Shown piece after piece: positions 38,854 to 49,405 of a stretch of DNA of 59,072 bases. Each line of letters opens with the position of its first letter. Position 1 is the first letter of the stretch. A model generated the notes under the pieces. It did not search any database and was not told the origin of the DNA. It saw only the letters and a program-made list of their open reading frames with translations. The translations under genes and the position numbers were made by a program. This DNA is from Serpens sp964410065. Lineage in GTDB: Bacteria; Pseudomonadota; Gammaproteobacteria; Pseudomonadales; Pseudomonadaceae. The DNA lies in NCBI GenBank assembly GCA_964410065.1, contig CAYPFO010000016.1, positions 1-59,072 of the forward strand, read 5' to 3'.

Positions 38854-39561
38854 ATGACCGCTTATTTGCTTGAACTCTCCCAGCTCGGTTTTGCCTGGCC
38901 CGGCCAGACTGAGCTGCTGGATATCCCCGCGTTCCAGTTGGCCAAGGGCGAAAGCCTGTTTCTCAACGGCCCCTCCGGGAGCGGCAAGACCACTCTGCTC
39001 GGCCTGCTGGGGGGCGTGCAAAGGGCCGGACGAGGCACCGTGCGCCTGCTCGACCAGGACCTGAGCCTGCTCAGCGCGGGTGCCCGTGACCGCTTTCGAG
39101 TCGATCACACCGGCTATATCTTCCAGCAGTTCAACTTGCTGCCGTTTCTGTCAGTACGTGAAAACGTCGCCCTGCCCTGCCGCTTTTCCAGGTTGCGCAC
39201 CGAGCGTGCCCGGCAACGCCACGGCAGTGTCGAGCAGGCTGCCCGCCAGTTGCTCGATCACCTGGGCCTGCCGGCGGCGCTGCACGAACGCCGCGCCGAG
39301 GCATTGTCCATTGGTCAGCAGCAACGTGTCGCCGCCGCCCGCGCGCTGATTGGCCAGCCCGAATTAGTGATCGCCGACGAACCGACATCGGCCCTCGACG
39401 CCGATGCCCGCGAAGCGTTCCTGCACTTACTGTTCGCCGAATGCCGGGCGGCGGGCGCCAGCCTGCTGTTCGTCAGCCACGACCAGAGCCTGGCGCCGCT
39501 GTTCGACCGCAGTCTTTCGCTGCTCGACCTCAACCGCGCCGCCCGCGCCCCGGAGGTGTGA
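38854..39561 (+). CDS. ABC transporter ATP-binding protein (LolD/MacB type)
   Basis: 235 residues. Walker A NGPSGSGKTTLL, Q-loop IFQQFNLLPFLSVRENV, signature ALSIGQQQRVAAARAL (Ile in place of the second-position Gly of LSGGQ, common in LolD-like ATPases), Walker B LVIADEPTSALD and H-loop LLFVSHDQSL. It pairs with the MacB/FtsX-like permease one nucleotide downstream. These transporters usually drive periplasmic or membrane mechanics rather than classic import, so a role in zinc handling beyond co-regulation is uncertain. Confidence 0.92.
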   Translation: MTAYLLELSQLGFAWPGQTELLDIPAFQLAKGESLFLNGPSGSGKTTLLGLLGGVQRAGRGTVRLLDQDLSLLSAGARDRFRVDHTGYIFQQFNLLPFLSVRENVALPCRFSRLRTERARQRHGSVEQAARQLLDHLGLPAALHERRAEALSIGQQQRVAAARALIGQPELVIADEPTSALDADAREAFLHLLFAECRAAGASLLFVSHDQSLAPLFDRSLSLLDLNRAARAPEV

Positions 39562-39562
39562 C

Positions 39563-40828
39563 ATGCATCTGCTGCACCTGGCACTGGCCAGCTTGGCCAA
39601 CCGCCGCTTTACCGCACTGCTGACAGTATTCGCCATTGGCCTCTCGGTGTGCCTGCTGCTGGCCGTAGAGCGCGTGCGCACGGAAACCCGCGCCAGCTTC
39701 GCCAGCACCGTGAGCGGCACCGACCTGATCGTAGGAGCCCGTTCCGGCTCGGTAAACCTGCTGCTGTATTCGGTGTTCCGCATCGGCAACGCCACCAACA
39801 ATATCCGCTGGGACAGTTACCAGCGCTTCGCCGAGCATCCCCGCGTCGCCTGGGCGATTCCGATGTCCCTGGGCGACTCGCACCGCGGTTATCGGGTGCT
39901 GGGCACCAGCACGGCCTATTTCGAGCATTTCCGTCATGGTCGCAAACAGGCTCTGCAGCTGGCCGAAGGGCGCGCCTTCGCCGACGACCCGTTTGAGGTG
40001 TTGCTAGGGGCTGAAGTGGCCAGCGCGCTGGGCTACCGGCTGGAAGATGAAATTGTCCTGGCCCATGGCGTCGCCCGGGTCAGCCTGACCCACCACGACG
40101 ACAAGCCGTTTCGCGTGGTCGGCATCCTGGGACGCACCGGCACGCCGGTAGACCGCACCCTGCACGTGTCGCTGGAAGGTATGCAGGCGCTGCATATCGA
40201 CTGGCGCAACGGCATGCCGGCGCGCGGCAACCAGGCGATCAGCGCCGAGCAGGCGCGCCAGCTAAACCTGCAGCCGCAACAGATCACCGCCTTCATGCTC
40301 GGCCTGCACAGCAAGGTGGCAACGTTCGCCCTGCAGCGCGAGATCAATCAATATCGCGGCGAACCCCTGCTGGCGATTCTGCCCGGCGTCGCTCTGCAGG
40401 AGCTGTGGAGCCTGATGGGCACGGCGGAACAGGCGTTGTTCGTGGTCTCGCTGTTTGTGGTGATGACCGGGCTGATCGGCATGCTCACGGCCATTCTCAC
40501 CAGCCTCAATGAGCGTCGTCGGGAAATGGCCATCCTGCGCTCGGTGGGTGCGCGTCCTTGGCATATTGCCGGGCTGCTGATCGTCGAAGCCTTCGCGCTG
40601 GCGCTGGCAGGCGTCGCCCTCGGCCTGGGTTTGCTTTATATGGGCATTGCCTTGGCACAAGGGTCCTTGCAAAGCCACTACGGCCTTTACTTGCCGCTGG
40701 CGTTACCCAGTTCCTGGGAATGGAGCCTGTTGGGTGCCATTCTGCTCTCCGCCGTGCTGATGGGCAGCGTGCCCGCCTGGCGCGCCTACCGGCAGTCGCT
40801 GGCCGATGGTTTATCGATTCGCCTGTGA
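39563..40828 (+). CDS. ABC transporter permease (MacB_PCD / FtsX fold)
   Basis: 421 residues. One N-terminal membrane helix (about 18-35, ALLTVFAIGLSVCLLLAV), a large periplasmic MacB_PCD domain (about 40-275, VSGTDLIVGARSGSVNLLLY), then three C-terminal helices of the FtsX domain (ALFVVSLFVVMTGLIGMLTA, HIAGLLIVEAFALALAGVAL, WSLLGAILLSAVLMGSVPAW), with the coupling segment ERRREMAILRSVGARPW. Start ATG 39563, immediately after the ATPase stop. Translational coupling with the ATPase is evident from the spacing. Confidence 0.9.
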   Translation: MHLLHLALASLANRRFTALLTVFAIGLSVCLLLAVERVRTETRASFASTVSGTDLIVGARSGSVNLLLYSVFRIGNATNNIRWDSYQRFAEHPRVAWAIPMSLGDSHRGYRVLGTSTAYFEHFRHGRKQALQLAEGRAFADDPFEVLLGAEVASALGYRLEDEIVLAHGVARVSLTHHDDKPFRVVGILGRTGTPVDRTLHVSLEGMQALHIDWRNGMPARGNQAISAEQARQLNLQPQQITAFMLGLHSKVATFALQREINQYRGEPLLAILPGVALQELWSLMGTAEQALFVVSLFVVMTGLIGMLTAILTSLNERRREMAILRSVGARPWHIAGLLIVEAFALALAGVALGLGLLYMGIALAQGSLQSHYGLYLPLALPSSWEWSLLGAILLSAVLMGSVPAWRAYRQSLADGLSIRL

Positions 40829-40836
40829 GGAATCCC

Positions 40837-41364
40837 ATGACACGTCTGCTGTTCGCTTTGCTATTGGCCGTCACCCCAGTGCTGGCGGCCGCCGAGGTCC
40901 GTGAATTGCAATGGTCCGACCTGATCCCCGTCGGCGCGCCGCTGCCGGATCTGGAGCCGATGCCGCTGCACGATTTGTCCGACCTCGGCGACGTGCTCTC
41001 CGAAGATGGCCCGCCCGCTCCCCAGCAGGCACCCAACGAGCCGGTGGTGGAAGCGCTGGATGGGCAGCGGGTCAAGCTGCCCGGTTACGTAGTGCCGCTG
41101 GACATCACCGACGAGGGGCGCGTCATCGAGTTTTTGCTGGTGCCCTACTATGGGGCCTGCATCCATGTGCCGCCGCCGCCCTCCAACCAGATTGTCCATG
41201 CCACCAGCGAACTGGGCATCCGCCTGGAAGACCTGTGGCTGCCGTTCTGGATCGAGGGTCCCTTGAAGGTCGCACACGCCAGCAGCGAACTGGCCGAGGC
41301 CGGCTACCAGATGCAGGCAGAGAAAATCATCGTCTACGACATAGAACAACTGCAGGGTTATTGA
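40837..41364 (+). CDS. DUF3299 family periplasmic/lipoprotein-like protein
   Basis: 175 residues. An N-terminal signal peptide (MTRLLFALLLAVTPVLAAA) is followed by the DUF3299 core: VKLPGYVVPLDITDEGRVIE and LLVPYYGACIHVPPPPSNQI, with the conserved YYGACIHVPPPP pattern of the family. It has no known biochemical function. It is the last gene of the Zur-boxed operon, 8 nt after the permease, and ends at a hairpin. The conserved Cys and His could bind metal; that is inference. Confidence 0.85.
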   Translation: MTRLLFALLLAVTPVLAAAEVRELQWSDLIPVGAPLPDLEPMPLHDLSDLGDVLSEDGPPAPQQAPNEPVVEALDGQRVKLPGYVVPLDITDEGRVIEFLLVPYYGACIHVPPPPSNQIVHATSELGIRLEDLWLPFWIEGPLKVAHASSELAEAGYQMQAEKIIVYDIEQLQGY

Positions 41365-41366
41365 AC

Positions 41367-41399
41367 CGGCAGCTTGCCGACCAACGCGACAAGCTGCCG
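41367..41399 (+). terminator. Hairpin after the zinc operon
   Basis: A 10-bp stem, CGGCAGCTTG (41367-41376) with CAAGCTGCCG (41390-41399). No U-run follows, so it may be Rho-linked or only protect the mRNA end. Confidence 0.55.
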
Positions 41400-41419
41400 C
41401 ACGGGTGTCTGGCAAACCA

Positions 41420-41433
41420 TTGCGCTGGGTCAA
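41420..41433. promoter_or_regulatory. Possible degenerate ANR/FNR box upstream of oprG
   Basis: TTGCGCTGGGTCAA keeps TTG...TCAA of the TTGAT-N4-ATCAA consensus (7 of 10 positions). P. aeruginosa oprG is known to respond to ANR, which motivates the call; the match is weak. Confidence 0.3.
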
Positions 41434-41504
41434 AAAGCGCCATTCCCAGGCTCCTAACATGGGCTCCAACCAAGACATATTCTTTGCCTCGATTGGAGTT
41501 ACCC

Positions 41505-42203
41505 ATGCGCAAGACACTACTCGCTGCTTCCGCCCTGGCCCTCGCCATCGCCGCCCCGCTCGCCCATGCCCACAAGGCCGGTGACATCATTGTGCGCGCC
41601 GGTGCCGTGACGGTGGATCCGCGGGAAGACAGCTCTCTTCTCAATCTCGACGGTGGGAGTGTCCCCGGTACAGGCGCCACCTTGAACAGTGACACCCAGC
41701 TGGGCTTGAACTTCGCCTATATGCTCACCGACAAGGTGGGTATCGAGCTGCTGGCCGCCACCCCATTCACCCATGACGTGGGTGTTAAGGGCGTAAGCGC
41801 CGCAACAGGAATTCCAGGCCTGGACGGCAAACTGGGCGAGGTCACCCATTTGCCGCCGACCCTCAGCGCCGTGGTCTACCCGCTGGACAGCAACTCTGCC
41901 TTCCAGCCCTACCTGGGCGTCGGCATCAACTACACCATCTTCTTCGACGAAGAGTTGACTGCCGAACGCAAGGGCCAACAGTTCAGCAACCTCAGCTTGG
42001 ATAGCTCCTGGGGCCTGGCCTTCCAGGTTGGCGCCGACTATATGCTTTCCGACAGCCTGATGCTCAACGCCCAGGTGCGTTATATCGATATCTCCACCGA
42101 CGCCACCGTCAAAGGTCCGGGCGCCCTGGGTGTCCAGGAAACCAAGGTCAGCGTCGACGTCGACCCGATGGTCTACATGGTCGGCCTGGGCTACAAGTTC
42201 TAA
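41505..42203 (+). CDS. oprG: Outer membrane protein OprG/OmpW family
   Basis: 232 residues, an eight-stranded barrel of the OmpW family thought to let small hydrophobic molecules cross the outer membrane. Signal peptide MRKTLLAASALALAIAAPLAHA; mature start HKAGDIIVRAGAVTVDP; family segments GLNFAYMLTDKVGIELLAAT, LPPTLSAVVYPLDSNSAFQP, YLGVGINYTIFFDEEL; ends MVYMVGLGYKF with terminal Phe. The ATG follows GGAG. Monocistronic, ending in a strong terminator. Follows the zinc operon as in PA4067. Confidence 0.95.
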   Translation: MRKTLLAASALALAIAAPLAHAHKAGDIIVRAGAVTVDPREDSSLLNLDGGSVPGTGATLNSDTQLGLNFAYMLTDKVGIELLAATPFTHDVGVKGVSAATGIPGLDGKLGEVTHLPPTLSAVVYPLDSNSAFQPYLGVGINYTIFFDEELTAERKGQQFSNLSLDSSWGLAFQVGADYMLSDSLMLNAQVRYIDISTDATVKGPGALGVQETKVSVDVDPMVYMVGLGYKF

Positions 42204-42220
42204 GCCCAACCCTCAGAACG

Positions 42221-42250
42221 AAAAAGGCGCCTAATTCGGCGCCTTTTTTT
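42221..42250. terminator. Bidirectional terminator between oprG and the epimerase gene
   Basis: Stem AAAAAGGCGCC / GGCGCCTTTTT with TAATTC loop and T-rich flank. Confidence 0.92.
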
Positions 42251-42267
42251 CATTCCAGCAGCAACTT

Positions 42268-43200
42268 TTACGAATGCCCCAACAACCTTGCCAGCCCTTC
42301 ACGCATGCCGGTCGGCTCAGGGAATGCAAAACGCGCCAGCAGCCGTGCATTGTCGGCCCGCGAATGACGTATATCCCCCGCGCGCGCCGGCAGGTGGCTC
42401 ACCTCGGGCAAGCCGCCGAGCACATCGCTTATGGCGGCCAGCAACTGGTTCAGGCTGGTGGCCCGGCTCAGGCCGAGATTGACCGCGCCCGCCTCAAGTG
42501 TCGGTGCTTCCAGCGCCTGCACCAGCACGGCAACCAGATCGCCGACATACACGAAGTCTCGGGTCTGCTCGCCGTCACCGAACACGCTGATGGGCAGGCC
42601 CTTTTGCGCCCGCTCGGTGAAGATGCTGATCACCCCGGAATAAGGCGACGACGGGTCCTGGCGTGGCCCGAAGATATTAAAGAAGCGAAAGATCGCCGGT
42701 TCCAGGCCATGCTGGCGGCGATAGAAGTCCAGGTAGTACTCACTGGCCAGCTTGTCCGCCGCGTAGGGAGTCAGCGGCGCCTTGGGCGTATCTTCGTCAA
42801 TCGCCTCGCCTTCGCCGTTGTTGCCATAGACCGCGGCGCTGGAGGCGAACACCACGCGACGCACGCCCTGCTCACGCATCGCCTCGCACAGGTTCAGGGT
42901 GCCGACCAGGTTGCTCTGGTGAGTGCCCACCGGGTCGTCCACCGACGCCTGTACAGACGCCACCGCGGCCAAGTGCACCACTGCCTGGCAGCCCTGCAAG
43001 GCGTTGCGCACCACCTCAGCATCCGCCACATCGCCCTCGATCAGGCTCAGGCGCGGGTGCTCCAGCTGCAGGTTGGCGTGCTTGCCGGTGGACAGGTTAT
43101 CCAGCACGCGCACGGCATAACCCCGCGCCAGCAAGGCGTCGGCCAGGTTGGAGCCAATGAAGCCGGCACCGCCGGTGATCAGTATCGGGGCATCATTCAT
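42268..43200 (-). CDS. NAD-dependent epimerase/dehydratase (UDP-glucose 4-epimerase-like)
   Basis: 310 residues, extended short-chain dehydrogenase fold. NAD site ILITGGAGFIGSNLADALLA, catalytic VVFASSAAVYGNNGEG...TPYAADKLASEYY (Ser and the YxxxK pair), substrate region RFFNIFGPRQDPSSPYSGVI and DFVYVGDLVAVLVQAL. Closest in style to WbpP/GalE-type sugar 4-epimerases, but the substrate is not determined. It starts at 43200, overlapping the end of the upstream reductase-like gene by 8 nt, so they form a two-gene unit (PA4069-PA4068 style). Confidence 0.85.
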   Translation of the reverse strand: MNDAPILITGGAGFIGSNLADALLARGYAVRVLDNLSTGKHANLQLEHPRLSLIEGDVADAEVVRNALQGCQAVVHLAAVASVQASVDDPVGTHQSNLVGTLNLCEAMREQGVRRVVFASSAAVYGNNGEGEAIDEDTPKAPLTPYAADKLASEYYLDFYRRQHGLEPAIFRFFNIFGPRQDPSSPYSGVISIFTERAQKGLPISVFGDGEQTRDFVYVGDLVAVLVQALEAPTLEAGAVNLGLSRATSLNQLLAAISDVLGGLPEVSHLPARAGDIRHSRADNARLLARFAFPEPTGMREGLARLLGHS

Positions 43201-44077
43201 GACGAAAGTAACGATCCAGTAAGGGCGCCAGCCCGGTGCGCCAGGCACGCGGCTTGACGCCAAAGGTATTGAGAATTTTCTTGCAGGCCAGCACCGCGTG
43301 CTGCGGCTCATCCGCCGCATCAACGCAGGCGGCGTGGGCTTTGGCCACAATTTCCACGCTGGGCATGCTACGCAAGGTTCGCGCTTCGGCAAGGATAGCC
43401 TGCCCTACAGCCAGTGGAGTGGTCGCCTCCTGCCCGCCGTAATGGTAGGTTCCCCACAGCGGGGCCGCGCAATCCAGCTGCTTGAGCACGGCCAGAATGA
43501 CCCGAGCCACATCGTCTACCGGGCAGGGATTGCCACGCCGGTCATCGGCCAGCTCCAGCTCCCCCTGCTGATTGGCACGCTGCAGCAAGCGCCCAAGGAT
43601 GCCTTCGCGACTGTCATCCAGCACCCAGCCTAGGCGTAACAGGACATGACGCGGACAGATCGCACGGATGCACTGCTCCATGCGCCACAGTGCCTGACCG
43701 CGCAAGCCCAGCGGCATGGCCTCGTCTTTTTCGCTGTAGGCCGTAGCCCGCCCGCCATCGAACACCCGGTAGCTGGACGGTTGCACCAGCACGATACCGT
43801 GGTGCTGGCAGAGTTCTGCCAGGCGCTCGACGGCATGTTCCTGCTCGGCAAAGCGTTCCGCACTGACGGTCTCACTCTGGAACCAGTCGAAGTAATAAGC
43901 CAGATTGACCAGCGCATCGGGGCGGGTGTCGTCGAGCAGCTGGGTCAGGCTGGCGGCATCCCAGCCGTGCTGTGGAGGGCGCGGCGCAATAAAGCCGATG
44001 TCTTCTTCGGCCCCCTGGGCAATCAGTGCCTGGCCCAGTGAATTACCGCCACCGAGCAGCATCAGGCGCATGCGCAT
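43193..44077 (-). CDS. RmlD-like sugar nucleotide reductase family protein
   Basis: 294 residues. N-terminal MRMRLMLLGGGNSLGQALIA is a Rossmann start (GGGxxxG); then PDALVNLAYYFDW, VLVQPSSYRVFDGGRATAYS and PVDDVARVILAVL, the layout of RmlD-type dTDP-4-dehydrorhamnose reductases. The canonical catalytic YxxxK is not clearly present (VLVQPSSYRVFDGG has Tyr without the spaced Lys), so catalysis is uncertain. It overlaps and probably works with the downstream epimerase-like enzyme. Pathway unknown. Confidence 0.7.
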   Translation of the reverse strand: MRMRLMLLGGGNSLGQALIAQGAEEDIGFIAPRPPQHGWDAASLTQLLDDTRPDALVNLAYYFDWFQSETVSAERFAEQEHAVERLAELCQHHGIVLVQPSSYRVFDGGRATAYSEKDEAMPLGLRGQALWRMEQCIRAICPRHVLLRLGWVLDDSREGILGRLLQRANQQGELELADDRRGNPCPVDDVARVILAVLKQLDCAAPLWGTYHYGGQEATTPLAVGQAILAEARTLRSMPSVEIVAKAHAACVDAADEPQHAVLACKKILNTFGVKPRAWRTGLAPLLDRYFRHE

Positions 44078-44346
44078 GGCATCAACTCTTGCAGGTATGA
44101 AATACGGGGTCGCTGCATGGGAAATCAGTACGATCCATCTGAAATGCGGTCTTGGAAGGTGTGCCGCGATTGGGAGGCATTTTGCGTGTTCCGGTGAACA
44201 TCGTCACGCGTCGATCGCTGTTACTCCCTCTGTACTACGCTACTAGGCCGATGGCAACCCGCAGCGTGACGAGCAGATCATCTCTGCAACGGGAAAGCAC
44301 CGAGCCGTAGCAGTGGTTCAGGCCGTATCAGCGCCAGGTTCGGCGA
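44078..44346. other. Spacer at a junction between two PAO1-like gene blocks
   Basis: No gene is seen. It lies between the RmlD-like gene (PA4069-type neighbour) and ssb (PA4232-type neighbour), so a rearrangement breakpoint relative to PAO1 should fall here. No repeat or insertion sequence remnant is obvious. Confidence 0.5.
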
Positions 44347-44378
44347 TAAAAAAACGCAGCCGAGGCTGCGTTTTTTTC
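44347..44378 (-). terminator. Intrinsic terminator of ssb
   Basis: On the minus strand stem ACGCAGCC / GGCTGCGT is followed by a run of seven T. Confidence 0.93.
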
Positions 44379-44387
44379 AGACACTCG

Positions 44388-44888
44388 CTAGAACGGAATG
44401 TCGTCATCAAAGCTGTCGAAATCCGGTGCCGGCTGCTGAGCCGCCGGTTTCGGAGTAGGGCGCGGCGCAGCCTGTTGCTGCGGCGCTTGCTCACGCTGCG
44501 GGCGCGGAGCGCGCTGAGCATAATCACCACCTTCATTGTTGCCACCACGACCACCCAGCAATTGCAGGGTGCCGCCGATGTCCACAACGATTTCCGTGGT
44601 GTAGCGTTTGACGCCGTCTTTTTCCCATTCACGGGTTTGCAGGCGGCCCTCGACGTAGCATTGCGAACCCTTGCGCAGGTATTCACCGGCGATTTCCGCC
44701 AGCCTGCCGAAGAACACCACGCGGTGCCATTCGGTACGTTCCTGCTGCTGGCCGGTCTGTTTATCCTTCCAGCTGTCGGTGGTGGCCAGCGTGATATTGG
44801 TCACCGCATTGCCGTTGGGCAGGTAGCGGGTTTCTGGATCACCGCCGACGTTGCCGATCAGTATGACTTTGTTAACCCCACGGGCCAT
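44388..44888 (-). CDS. ssb: Single-stranded DNA-binding protein
   Basis: 166 residues. An N-terminal OB fold (1-112) with MARGVNKVILIGNVGGDPET, TEWHRVVFFGRLAEIAGEYL and YVEGRLQTREWEKDG is followed by a Gly/Gln/Pro-rich linker and the acidic partner-binding tail DSFDDDIPF. It coats single-stranded DNA and recruits repair and replication proteins. It lies 16 nt downstream of the MFS gene and ends at a strong terminator; uvrA is divergent from the pair, the familiar gammaproteobacterial ssb-uvrA neighbourhood. Confidence 0.98.
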   Translation of the reverse strand: MARGVNKVILIGNVGGDPETRYLPNGNAVTNITLATTDSWKDKQTGQQQERTEWHRVVFFGRLAEIAGEYLRKGSQCYVEGRLQTREWEKDGVKRYTTEIVVDIGGTLQLLGGRGGNNEGGDYAQRAPRPQREQAPQQQAAPRPTPKPAAQQPAPDFDSFDDDIPF

Positions 44889-44904
44889 GACGTTCTCCTA
44901 GGCT

Positions 44905-46290
44905 TCAGCACGCAGGCGCCGGTTCGACCAGGCGCTCAAGAGACGTGCGATCCAATTGTTCGGTATCCACTTTAATATAGAGGGCGGCTTCCTCAGCCAC
45001 CACTACGGCATCCGCTACGCCCGGCACTGCCAACAACCGCTCGGTCAGCCCGGCGTCGGCCATCGCCGTCGACGACAGGGGCAGGCGCAAGCTGGTCACA
45101 TAGGGAGGCTCGCGCATGGTAACAGCAATTATCGCCCACAGTGCGCAGAGCAGCGCACAGCCGATGAACACGCCGTCCAGCCCACCGACCTGCATCAACC
45201 AGCCGCCCAGGATGCCGCCCAGCGCCGCCCCCAGGAACTGACTGGTGGAATACACGCCCATCGCCGTTCCTTTGCCGCCGGCCGGCGACACCTTGCTGAT
45301 CAGCGAAGGCAACGAGGCTTCCAGCAGATTGAACGCTGTGAAAAACAGGGTCGCGCCAATCACCAGCGCCGTGAGACTGTGGCCCACCTGCCAGAAATAC
45401 AGCTCGCAGAACAGCAGCACCAGCACCGCGCCGGTCAGTACCCGCTTCATCTGCCGCTTCTTCTCGGCGTAAATGATGAACGGCAGCATGCCAAAGAAGC
45501 CCACCAGCATGGCGACCAGATATACCCACCAGTGTTCTTCCCGGGGCAGGTCACCTTGCTCCACCAGCGAGATGGGCAACGCCACGAAGCTGGCCATGAG
45601 AATGGCATGCAGAACGAAAATACCGACATCCAGACGCAGCAGATCGCCATGGCGCAACGTCGCGCGCAACGCCTGGCGCGCCACGCCGGATTCACGATGC
45701 TGCAGGGGTCCCGCGCTGCGTGGCACCATCCCGGCGATGATCAGAATGCCCAGCAACGCCATGGCCGCCGTTGCCCAGAACAGGCCCGCCAGCCCGAACG
45801 CACGAGTCAGCAAGGGGCCGACCACCATGGCCACCGCAAATGACAAACCGATACTCATACCGATCATCGCCATGGACTTGGTGCGGTGCTGCTCGCGGGT
45901 CAGGTCGGACAAGAGCGCCATCACCGCCGCTGAAATCGCCCCGGCGCCTTGCAGAACACGCCCGGCAATCACGCCCCAGATCGAATCGGCGTTGGCCGCC
46001 AGCACGGCTCCAGCGGCAAAAATCAGCAGCCCAGCGTAAATGACCGGCCGCCGGCCGATGCGGTCGGACAGCATGCCAAAGGGAATCTGCAGCACAGCCT
46101 GGGTCAGGCCATACGCCCCAATGGCCAAGCCAATGAGTGCTGGAGTGCTGCCGGCCAGATCCTGCCCATAGGTGGCGAGAACCGGCAGCACCATGAACAT
46201 GCCGAGCATGCGGAAGGCGAACACCAGCGACAGTCCGCCGGCGGCCTTCAGCTCGACCGGCGACATGCGCTCGCTATGCGGATCGTGCAT
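44905..46290 (-). CDS. MFS transporter, YajR-like with C-terminal soluble domain
   Basis: 461 residues. Twelve membrane helices, with the MFS motif A region FGMLSDRIGRRPVIYAGLLI after helix 2 and VLATYGQDLAGSTPALIGLA before it. After helix 12 (about residue 390) there is a soluble tail of about 70 residues (ADAGLTERLLAVPGVADAVV...EAALYIKVDTEQLDRTSLER), as in E. coli YajR, whose tail has a ferredoxin-like fold. Substrate unknown; drug or proton-coupled efflux is the usual guess. Co-directional with ssb. Confidence 0.88.
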   Translation of the reverse strand: MHDPHSERMSPVELKAAGGLSLVFAFRMLGMFMVLPVLATYGQDLAGSTPALIGLAIGAYGLTQAVLQIPFGMLSDRIGRRPVIYAGLLIFAAGAVLAANADSIWGVIAGRVLQGAGAISAAVMALLSDLTREQHRTKSMAMIGMSIGLSFAVAMVVGPLLTRAFGLAGLFWATAAMALLGILIIAGMVPRSAGPLQHRESGVARQALRATLRHGDLLRLDVGIFVLHAILMASFVALPISLVEQGDLPREEHWWVYLVAMLVGFFGMLPFIIYAEKKRQMKRVLTGAVLVLLFCELYFWQVGHSLTALVIGATLFFTAFNLLEASLPSLISKVSPAGGKGTAMGVYSTSQFLGAALGGILGGWLMQVGGLDGVFIGCALLCALWAIIAVTMREPPYVTSLRLPLSSTAMADAGLTERLLAVPGVADAVVVAEEAALYIKVDTEQLDRTSLERLVEPAPAC

Positions 46291-46387
46291 GGAAATCCCT
46301 CATGAAAACCGGCGCCGATTCTAGCAGCCCGAGCCGCCAACGGCTCGGGCAAAGCGTCGCGCCTGAACAACTCAACCCCAGCCAAAG

Positions 46388-46417
46388 CTGACGCGGCTTG
46401 CCGGCCAGCCGTATACT
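46388..46417 (+). promoter_or_regulatory. Candidate sigma-70 promoter of uvrA
   Basis: CTGACG (46388-46393) and TATACT (46412-46417) with an 18-nt spacer, about 35 nt before the GTG start. No LexA-type CTG-N10-CAG palindrome is seen in the 162-bp spacer. Confidence 0.5.
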
Positions 46418-46452
46418 TTGTGGTTTCCGCCCGCCATGCGAGGCCGCAGTAC

Positions 46453-49287
<2,835 letters not shown>

Positions 49288-49356
49288 CAGTCTTCATGCT
49301 GTCATTCGGCGCCGGGCTGTACCGTTTCGCGACCGGGCTGGTTTACCTTGAAAAGC

Positions 49357-49386
49357 AAAAACCCGCAGCATGCTGCGGGTTTTTTG
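49357..49386. terminator. Bidirectional terminator between uvrA and katA
   Basis: Stem AAACCCGCAGCA / TGCTGCGGGTTT with poly-A and poly-T flanks, between convergent genes. Confidence 0.93.
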
Positions 49387-49405
49387 TGTTATCGCCGAGG
49401 CGGTG

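Noticed and set aside
46327..46350. GC-rich 10-bp hairpin upstream of the MFS gene considered as a terminator
   Set aside because: It lies between divergent genes and has no U-run; more likely a leader or promoter-linked structure.
46291..46452. LexA (SOS) box between the MFS gene and uvrA
   Set aside because: No CTG-N10-CAG palindrome is present in the spacer; uvrA is therefore not called SOS-controlled.
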